From an uncultured Alphaproteobacteria bacterium (GTDB lineage Bacteria; Pseudomonadota; Alphaproteobacteria; RF32; CAG-239), in assembly GCA_944391365.1 (NCBI GenBank), contig CALXTH010000129.1, positions 1-5,940 on the forward strand: a stretch of DNA of 5,940 nt, written 5' to 3'. The notes under the pieces were generated by a model. The model was not told where the DNA came from and ran no database searches. It saw nothing but the letters and a program-made list of their open reading frames with translations. Below, piece by piece: positions 1-4,419 of the stretch. The position numbers and the translations under genes are program-made. Position 1 is the first letter of the stretch, and each line of letters starts with the position of its first letter.

Positions 1-26
1 AATCCGGATAAAATGGTTGAATATAA

Positions 27-43
27 TTTTTTTTTTTTTTTTT
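27..43. repeat. Homopolymer of 17 T upstream of secY
   Basis: An uninterrupted run of 17 T on the + strand, inside a very A/T-rich leader. No G/C-rich hairpin precedes it, so it does not look like an ordinary intrinsic terminator. It lies just upstream of a possible secY promoter, where an A/T-rich stretch could act as an UP element; that role is inference. Its exact length is also prone to sequencing and replication slippage. Confidence 0.9.
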
Positions 44-53
44 ATATCTTAGC

Positions 54-83
54 TTGAAGGGTTTTTTGCTTGGTTATTATATT
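54..83 (+). promoter_or_regulatory. Possible secY promoter
   Basis: TTGAAG at 54-59 resembles a -35 box. TATTAT at 75-80 (15-bp spacing) or TATATT at 78-83 (18-bp spacing) could be the -10. Neither spacing is ideal and the region is so A/T-rich that chance matches are likely. In most relatives secY is transcribed from the upstream ribosomal-protein operon. The gap in front of secY and the T run are the reasons to consider a local start site. Confidence 0.3.
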
Positions 84-111
84 TTAAATGATTTGAGATA
101 AGGATATAAAA

Positions 112-1464
112 ATGGTATCGTTGGCCGAAAAAATGGCGTCGAATATGGATTTCGGGGCGTTTAGCAAAGCTGAAGAACTTAAGAAAAGATTATGGTTTAC
201 GGTTTTTGCCCTGATTGTGTTTTGTTTGGGGTTGTTTATTCCGCTGCCGGGAATTGACCCGCATGTGTTGTCTGATATTTTTGCCCGGAATTCCGGCGGC
301 ATTCTCGGAATGTTCAACATGTTTGCCGGTGGTGCGCTGGAGCGTATGACAATCTTTGCCCTGAATATTATGCCTTATATTTCGGCTTCGATTATTATTC
401 AGCTCGGTCAGTCGGTTATTCCGTCACTGGCAGCGCTGAAGAAGGAAGGCGAGGCCGGACATCGCAAGGTGACTCAGATGACACGTTATCTGACGGTTTT
501 GATTACGATTGTCCAGGGATACGGCATTGCCGTCGGCTTGGAGAGTATGACCGGAAGTGCCGGGGTTTCTGCGGTGATTAATCCGGGGTTTGTTTTTAAG
601 TTTACCACGATCGTTTCTCTGGTCGGCGGGACAATGTTTATTGTCTGGCTGGGCGAGCAGATTACGTCCCGCGGGGTGGGTAATGGTTCTTCTTTGATTA
701 TTACGGTTGGTATTATTGCCAATATTCCGACGGCTTTGGCGCAGACTTTTGAACTTGGCCGGGTCGGGTCTATGTCGCTTGGTGTGATTGCGATGCTGAT
801 GGTTATGGTGCTGGTTCTGATTTATGTGATTGTTTTGGTTGAGAGAGCTCAGCGCAAGATTGTTATTCAATATCCGAAGCGTCAGATGGGGATGCGGATG
901 ACTGCGGCGGAGAGTTCTCATCTGCCTTTGAAAATTAATCCGACCGGTGTTATTCCGCCGATTTTTGCCAGCTCTTTGCTGTTGCTGCCGATTACAATTG
1001 CCAATTTTTCGGCTGAAAACGGGCCTTCCTGGGTACAGAGTGTCAGCCAGTGGCTGGGGCACGGGCAGCCGTTGTATTTGGCCTTATATGCTTTTCTGAT
1101 AGCTTTCTTTGCATTCTTCTATACAGCGGTGGTGTTTAATCCGGAAGAGACGGCGGATAATCTGAAAAAACACGGCGGGTTTATTGCCGGTATCCGTCCG
1201 GGAAAAAATACGGCCGAATATCTGGACTATGTTATTACCCGGTTGACAGTGCTCGGTGCTTTTTATCTGGTTGCTTTGTGTATTTTGCCGGAAATTCTGA
1301 TTTCAAAGTTGTCGGTGCCGTTTGTTCTGGGCGGAACAACGTTGTTGATTGTGGTTCAGGTCACGATGGATTTTGTCGGACAGCTGCAGTCTCATCTGAT
1401 TGCCTATCAGTATGAGGGACTGATTAAAAAAGCTGCTTTGGCCAACAGAGGAAAGAGACGCTGA
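112..1464 (+). CDS. secY: Preprotein translocase subunit SecY
   Basis: SecY is the central channel of the Sec translocon in the inner membrane. With SecE and SecG it forms the pore through which SecA drives unfolded preproteins, and it inserts membrane proteins from ribosomes. The 450-residue product has the usual ten-helix hydrophobic pattern. Recognisable family segments are the plug/TM2 region (about 69-98, NMFAGGALERMTIFALNIMP), GEQITSRGVGNGSSLII (181-197), the basic cytoplasmic C4 loop ERAQRKIVIQYPKRQMG (244-260), LPLKINPTGVIPPIFASSLL (271-290), and the C5 loop NPEETADNLKKHGGFIAGIRPG (343-364). The C5 loop includes the conserved arginine (R362) that matches the SecA/ribosome-contact Arg of other SecYs. 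The ATG at 112 is supported by AAGGA at 100-104 and by the alphaproteobacterial N-terminus. The stop codon overlaps the adk start. rplO would be expected just upstream, outside the window or ending within the first few bases. The gene looks complete and unremarkable. Confidence 0.98.
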   Translation: MVSLAEKMASNMDFGAFSKAEELKKRLWFTVFALIVFCLGLFIPLPGIDPHVLSDIFARNSGGILGMFNMFAGGALERMTIFALNIMPYISASIIIQLGQSVIPSLAALKKEGEAGHRKVTQMTRYLTVLITIVQGYGIAVGLESMTGSAGVSAVINPGFVFKFTTIVSLVGGTMFIVWLGEQITSRGVGNGSSLIITVGIIANIPTALAQTFELGRVGSMSLGVIAMLMVMVLVLIYVIVLVERAQRKIVIQYPKRQMGMRMTAAESSHLPLKINPTGVIPPIFASSLLLLPITIANFSAENGPSWVQSVSQWLGHGQPLYLALYAFLIAFFAFFYTAVVFNPEETADNLKKHGGFIAGIRPGKNTAEYLDYVITRLTVLGAFYLVALCILPEILISKLSVPFVLGGTTLLIVVQVTMDFVGQLQSHLIAYQYEGLIKKAALANRGKRR

Positions 1465-2135
1465 TGAATAAGAACGGATTGGGACGGCACATCATCTTTA
1501 CGGGAGTGCCCGGCTGTGGTAAGGGAACACAGGCGCGAATCCTTAAAGACAAGTTGTCTATTCCGCATTTGTCGACCGGGGAAATGCTGCGGGCAGAGGC
1601 GGCAAAGGCAACACCGCTCGGTTTAGAGATTAAAGCTTTGCTTGACCGGGGGGAGTTTGCGACCGATGAGATGATTATCAAAATGGTGTCAGAGCGAATC
1701 GATAAGGAAGATTGCCAGCATGGTTTTATTTTGGATGGTTTTCCCCGGACGCTGCCACAGGCCGAAACTTTGGACAAGATGCTGGACGAGCGCGGGATTT
1801 CGCTGGATGCGGTGATTGAGATACAGGTTCCCGACGAGATTATTATGGAACGTATTTTGGGTCGTTATGCCTGTATGAATTGTGGGGCCGGGTATCATGA
1901 TAAATTTCAGAAACCGAAAATCTATGGGGTTTGTGATGTTTGCGGTGGGACAAATTTTTTCCGCCGGGTGGATGATAACCGGACGACGGTTCAGAATCGT
2001 CTGGTTAATTACCGAGCTTTGACTTATCCGACAATCCCGTTTTTTGAGAAAAAAGGGTTGCTCAGATGTGTGGATGGGACCGGGACGATTGAAGCCGTCA
2101 GTAAAAAAATTGACAGTGTTTTGGGAATCGGGTGA
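1464..2135 (+). CDS. adk: Adenylate kinase, zinc-type LID
   Basis: Cytosolic adenylate kinase catalyses ATP + AMP = 2 ADP and balances adenylate pools. The 223-residue product has the P-loop GVPGCGKGT (14-22, K20), the AMP-domain segment HLSTGEMLR (35-43), LDGFPRT (90-96), and the LID arginine-rich segment around R168-D170-D171-R173, continued by the NRLVNYRALTYP-type helix (178-189). The LID carries two CxxC pairs (C137/C140 and C157/C160), the four-cysteine arrangement that binds structural zinc in long-form kinases. E. coli Adk has a long LID without these cysteines. The ATG shares its A with the secY TGA, and GAGGA lies 11 bases upstream inside the secY end, so translation is probably coupled to secY. 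The spacer after adk separates it from the next ribosomal genes. The N-terminus is about six residues longer than E. coli Adk before the first strand. Gene assignment is secure. Confidence 0.98.
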   Translation: MNKNGLGRHIIFTGVPGCGKGTQARILKDKLSIPHLSTGEMLRAEAAKATPLGLEIKALLDRGEFATDEMIIKMVSERIDKEDCQHGFILDGFPRTLPQAETLDKMLDERGISLDAVIEIQVPDEIIMERILGRYACMNCGAGYHDKFQKPKIYGVCDVCGGTNFFRRVDDNRTTVQNRLVNYRALTYPTIPFFEKKGLLRCVDGTGTIEAVSKKIDSVLGIG

Positions 2136-2180
2136 TTTTTGAGGCGGAAGAATCGTTTCTGGCAGAATCGGGGTGATTTT
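2125..2180 (+). repeat. Imperfect 16-bp direct repeat at the adk stop
   Basis: GAATCGGGTGATTTTT (2125-2140) spans the adk stop codon, and GAATCGGGGTGATTTT (2165-2180) repeats it 40 bases later in the spacer with one extra G. It may be a remnant of a small local duplication. No function is evident. Confidence 0.5.
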
Positions 2181-2244
2181 CCGGAGACGGTTTATTCGGC
2201 AGAGAAGTTTGTCAATGAACGGGATTCTGTCGGTCGAATTTTGA

Positions 2245-2278
2245 TTTTCTTGAAAAAAATGACATTTTTTTGAGAAAA
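2245..2278. repeat. A/T-rich inverted repeat upstream of the rpsM promoter
   Basis: AAAAAAATG (2253-2261) and CATTTTTTT (2263-2271) are perfect complements around a single A. Outside a small TG/G bulge, TTTTCT (2245-2250) pairs with AGAAAA (2273-2278). The symmetrical A and T arms could act as a weak terminator for secY-adk in either direction, or as a protein-binding site. It ends 15 bases before the -35 box of the rpsM promoter. The stem is almost all A-T, so terminator strength is doubtful. Confidence 0.55.
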
Positions 2279-2293
2279 TTTGGTGAATTGAGG

Positions 2294-2321
2294 TTGACAC
2301 TTTTAAATTATAGCATATAAT
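2294..2321 (+). promoter_or_regulatory. Consensus sigma70-type promoter for rpsM-rpsK-rpoA
   Basis: TTGACA (2294-2299) and TATAAT (2316-2321) both match the primary sigma-factor consensus exactly, with a 16-bp spacer. Transcription would start near 2328, giving a leader of about 64 bases before rpsM. Two perfect hexamers at working spacing, in the correct orientation between two operon segments, are unlikely by chance. The promoter gives rpsM, rpsK and rpoA transcription independent of the upstream ribosomal operon. Confidence 0.85.
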
Positions 2322-2326
2322 CCGGC

Positions 2327-2379
2327 TTAATTTTGAAAAGTGGTGATCAACTTTTTAAATATTGTCGTTTAATTTTGAA
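2327..2379 (+). repeat. 11-bp direct repeat in the rpsM leader
   Basis: TTAATTTTGAA occurs at 2327-2337, at the likely transcript start, and again at 2369-2379, directly in front of the rpsM ribosome-binding site. Between them AAAAGT (2336-2341) can pair with ACTTTT (2350-2355) in a weak stem followed by T. This could be a leader control element for ribosomal-protein feedback, but A/T-rich composition alone could produce it. Confidence 0.4.
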
Positions 2380-2391
2380 TGGAGAGTTAAT

Positions 2392-2760
2392 TTGGCTCGT
2401 ATAGCTGGTGTAAATATTCCTACCGCCAAAAAAATTGAAGTCGCGCTGACTTATATTTATGGTATCGGAAGAAAAACTGCTCAAGATATTTGCGCAAAAT
2501 CTGGAGTCTCCCCTGAACTTCGTGTTCATCAGTTGTCTGAAGAACAGGTTGCCAAAATTCGTGAGGTTATTGATCACGATCATTTAGTTGAAGGTGAGTT
2601 GCGCCGCGAAATCGGTGTTAACATTAAAAGATTAATGGATCTCGGTTGTTACAGAGGTCTGAGACACCGTAAAGGTCTGCCGGTCAGAGGTCAGAGCACG
2701 AAACAGAATGCCCGGACCCGCAAAGGTAAACGCAAGACCGTGGCTAACAAGAAGAAGTAA
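2392..2760 (+). CDS. rpsM: 30S ribosomal protein S13
   Basis: S13 binds the head of 16S rRNA and contacts the 50S subunit (bridge B1) and P-site tRNA. The product begins MARIAGVNIP and is 122 residues, the usual family length. It has the helix-hairpin-like YIYGIGRKTA segment (21-30), the coiled middle helices, and the basic RGLRHRKGLPVRGQSTKQNA (88-107) plus lysine-rich tail that reaches the tRNA. The start is the TTG at 2392. GGAGAG (2381-2386) lies seven to ten bases upstream, and the protein begins exactly at the family's Met-Ala-Arg-Ile. An in-frame TTG at 2362 would add ten residues unlike any S13 and has no ribosome-binding site. The gene is first in the segment driven by the consensus promoter and is followed 13 bases later by rpsK. 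Confidence 0.97.
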   Translation: MARIAGVNIPTAKKIEVALTYIYGIGRKTAQDICAKSGVSPELRVHQLSEEQVAKIREVIDHDHLVEGELRREIGVNIKRLMDLGCYRGLRHRKGLPVRGQSTKQNARTRKGKRKTVANKKK

Positions 2761-2773
2761 GAGGTAATCCCAA

Positions 2774-3163
2774 ATGGCAAAAGCAGTACAACGTGTTAAG
2801 AAAAAAGAAAAGAAGAATATTACAGCGGGTGTGGCCCATGTGAATTCGACTTTTAACAATACCCGGGTAACTATTACTGATGCACAGGGGAATACTGTTT
2901 CCTGGTCAACAGCCGGTGCCAACGGCTTTAAAGGGTCCAGAAAATCTACCCCTTATGCAGCTCAGGTTGCGGCCGAAGAGGCCGGTAAAAAGGCTCAGGA
3001 GAATGGTATGAAGACTCTTGAAGTTGAAGTTAAAGGTCCCGGTTCCGGCAGAGAATCCGCAATCAGAGCTTTGCAGGTTATAGGTTTTACGATTACGACT
3101 ATTCGTGATGTTACGCCTATTCCTCATAACGGTTGTCGTTTAAGAAAAAGACGCCGTGTTTAA
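2774..3163 (+). CDS. rpsK: 30S ribosomal protein S11
   Basis: S11 sits on the 30S platform near the mRNA exit and the E site. The 129-residue product is of standard length and contains AHVNSTFNNTRVTITDAQGN (21-40), AGANGFKGSRKSTPYAAQ (47-64), GPGSGRESAIRAL (88-100) and DVTPIPHNGC (112-121). The ATG at 2774 is preceded by AGAGG (2760-2764), which overlaps the rpsM stop and gives close translational coupling. The C-terminus reads CRLRKRRRV where most bacteria have CRPPK-RRV, so both prolines are replaced; the rest is conserved. The gene is intact. A hairpin follows before rpoA. Confidence 0.98.
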   Translation: MAKAVQRVKKKEKKNITAGVAHVNSTFNNTRVTITDAQGNTVSWSTAGANGFKGSRKSTPYAAQVAAEEAGKKAQENGMKTLEVEVKGPGSGRESAIRALQVIGFTITTIRDVTPIPHNGCRLRKRRRV

Positions 3164-3174
3164 TTTGTGTTTTT

Positions 3175-3216
3175 GAAGAAGATGAGCCCGTCGGCGGCTC
3201 GTCCTCTTCTCTTTTC
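3175..3216 (+). terminator. Hairpin with short T-rich tail between rpsK and rpoA
   Basis: GATGAGCC (3181-3188) pairs with GGCTCGTC (3196-3203) with one T-G wobble, around a seven-base loop. Beyond an A/C mismatch, GAAGA (3175-3179) pairs with TCTTC (3205-3209). TCTTTTC follows. The 13-bp stem is strong but the tail is short and broken by C. It is therefore more likely a partial terminator or an mRNA processing/stability structure that sets the ratio of S11 to RpoA than a full stop. Confidence 0.6.
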
Positions 3217-3224
3217 AATAATTT

Positions 3225-3237
3225 ATATGCATATGCA
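3225..3237. other. Overlapping perfect palindromes before rpoA
   Basis: ATATGCATAT (3225-3234) and TGCATATGCA (3228-3237) are both perfect palindromes and overlap, about 20 bases before the rpoA start. They may bind a dimeric protein or be part of an A/T-rich rpoA promoter, but no clear -35 box was found. Function is unknown. Confidence 0.35.
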
Positions 3238-3256
3238 CTAAAAAGAGGGCAAACCT

Positions 3257-4264
3257 GTGATTCAAAAGAATTGGCAAGAACTTATTAAACCAACAAATTT
3301 AGATGTTGTTTCCGAAGGCGGAAAAAAGGCTAAAATCGTGGTTGAACCCTTGGAGAGGGGCTTTGGTCTGACTCTGGGTAATGCTTTGAGAAGAGTGTTG
3401 TTATCTTCTTTGCAGGGCGGCGCTGTAACAGCTATCAAAATTAATGGCGTGTTGCATGAATTTTCGGTTATTCCGGGGGTTCGTGAGGATGTGACCGATA
3501 TTGTGTTGAACATCAAATGTCTGGCTGTTGCCGTGAACGGCGAGGGGCCGAAGACCATGATGCTGAAGGCGGAAGGTCCTTGTGAAGTGACCGCAGCGAT
3601 GATTGAGACCGGTCATGATGTCGAGATTAAGAATCCGGAATTGGTTATTTGTAATCTGGATGCCGGTGCAAAAATTAATATGGAACTGACGGTAAATACC
3701 GGAAAGGGATATGTTCCGGCGGCTATGAACAAGTCTCCGGATGCGCCGATCGGGGTTATTCCGGTCGATGCAATTTATTCTCCGGTCAGAAAGGTTTCTT
3801 ATAAAGTTGAAAATACCCGTGTCGGTCAGGTTACCGATTATGACAAGCTGACGATGGTTGTTGAGACCAATGCAGTTGTTTCTCCGGAAGATGCGGTTGC
3901 TTATGCCGCGAGAATTCTACAAGATCAGTTGAAGCCGTTTATTAATTTTGATGAGCCTGAAGCTGAAACTGAGGTCGAGAAAGAGGAGCTGCCGTTTAAC
4001 AAGAATCTTCTTAAGAAAGTTGATGAGCTTGAGCTTTCTGTTCGTTCAGCTAATTGTCTTAAGAATGATAATATTGTTTATATCGGTGATTTGGTTCAGA
4101 AAACGGAAGCCGAAATGCTTCGGACACCGAATTTTGGCCGCAAGTCTTTGAATGAAATCAAAGAGGTTTTGGCAAAAATGGGGATTCATCTGGGTATGGA
4201 TACACCGGGATGGCCGCCTGAGAATATTGAGGAATTGATTAAACGTGTTGATGAACATTTTTAA
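3257..4264 (+). CDS. rpoA: DNA-directed RNA polymerase subunit alpha
   Basis: The alpha dimer scaffolds RNA polymerase assembly, and its C-terminal domain binds UP elements and activators. The 335-residue product has the N-terminal dimerisation domain, with EPLERGFGLTLGNALRRVLL (30-49) and INGVLHEFSVIPGVREDVTD (62-81). An acidic linker rich in E, P and D (about 232-248) follows. The C-terminal domain has LELSVRSANCLKND (258-271) and RTPNFGRKSLNEIKE (289-303). R263 corresponds to the UP-element-contacting Arg (R265 in E. coli). The start is the GTG at 3257: AGAGG (3244-3248) is correctly spaced, and MIQKNWQELIKP is the typical alphaproteobacterial N-terminus. The gene ends in a strong terminator rather than continuing into rplQ, which is unusual. 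Confidence 0.98.
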   Translation: MIQKNWQELIKPTNLDVVSEGGKKAKIVVEPLERGFGLTLGNALRRVLLSSLQGGAVTAIKINGVLHEFSVIPGVREDVTDIVLNIKCLAVAVNGEGPKTMMLKAEGPCEVTAAMIETGHDVEIKNPELVICNLDAGAKINMELTVNTGKGYVPAAMNKSPDAPIGVIPVDAIYSPVRKVSYKVENTRVGQVTDYDKLTMVVETNAVVSPEDAVAYAARILQDQLKPFINFDEPEAETEVEKEELPFNKNLLKKVDELELSVRSANCLKNDNIVYIGDLVQKTEAEMLRTPNFGRKSLNEIKEVLAKMGIHLGMDTPGWPPENIEELIKRVDEHF

Positions 4265-4280
4265 TTGGTTGTCAAGTTTG

Positions 4281-4315
4281 AAAACCCTCTGAATGAAAGT
4301 TCAGAGGGTTTTTTT
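4281..4315 (+). terminator. Intrinsic terminator after rpoA
   Basis: AACCCTCTGAA (4283-4293) and TTCAGAGGGTT (4300-4310) form a perfect stem around a six-base loop, extendable by flanking A/T pairs. A run of seven T (4309-4315) follows directly. This is a textbook rho-independent terminator, 16 bases after the rpoA stop codon. Confidence 0.95.
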
Positions 4316-4366
4316 GTTTATGATAGGATGTAGCTTTTTAATTTTAGAGGTCAGGTTTTTATTTAT

Positions 4367-4396
4367 AAAAAAGGCTCAGGTTTTTTCTGAGCCTTT
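4367..4396 (-). terminator. Intrinsic terminator of the - strand cysteine-rich gene
   Basis: Read on the - strand, AAAGGCTCAG (4396-4387) pairs with CTGAGCCTTT (4379-4370) around a seven-base A-rich loop, and the T tract runs to 4367. It lies 23 bases after the stop codon of the - strand gene and faces the rpoA terminator. About 50 bases lie between the two terminators and hold nothing else I can identify. Confidence 0.9.
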
Positions 4397-4419
4397 AAGT
4401 GGTGTGTTTGGTTGATATT

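Noticed and set aside
1..57. Possible end of rplO (L15) or another gene in the first bases
   Set aside because: One frame closes at a TAA at 7-9 and another at 55-57, but the few residues visible cannot be matched to L15, so no feature is claimed.
424..1062. A 212-codon open frame on the - strand inside secY
   Set aside because: Its Asn/Arg/Gln/His-rich composition is typical of the antisense of a membrane protein gene, and the + strand encodes an intact SecY.
1689..2300. A 203-codon open frame on the - strand over adk and the following spacer
   Set aside because: It is antisense to a clear Adk, has no ribosome-binding site or recognisable domain, and would run through the rpsM promoter region.
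2362..2391. An upstream in-frame TTG for rpsM adding ten residues
   Set aside because: S13 proteins begin at Met-Ala-Arg-Ile, and the GGAGAG ribosome-binding site lies inside this extension, correctly spaced for the TTG at 2392.
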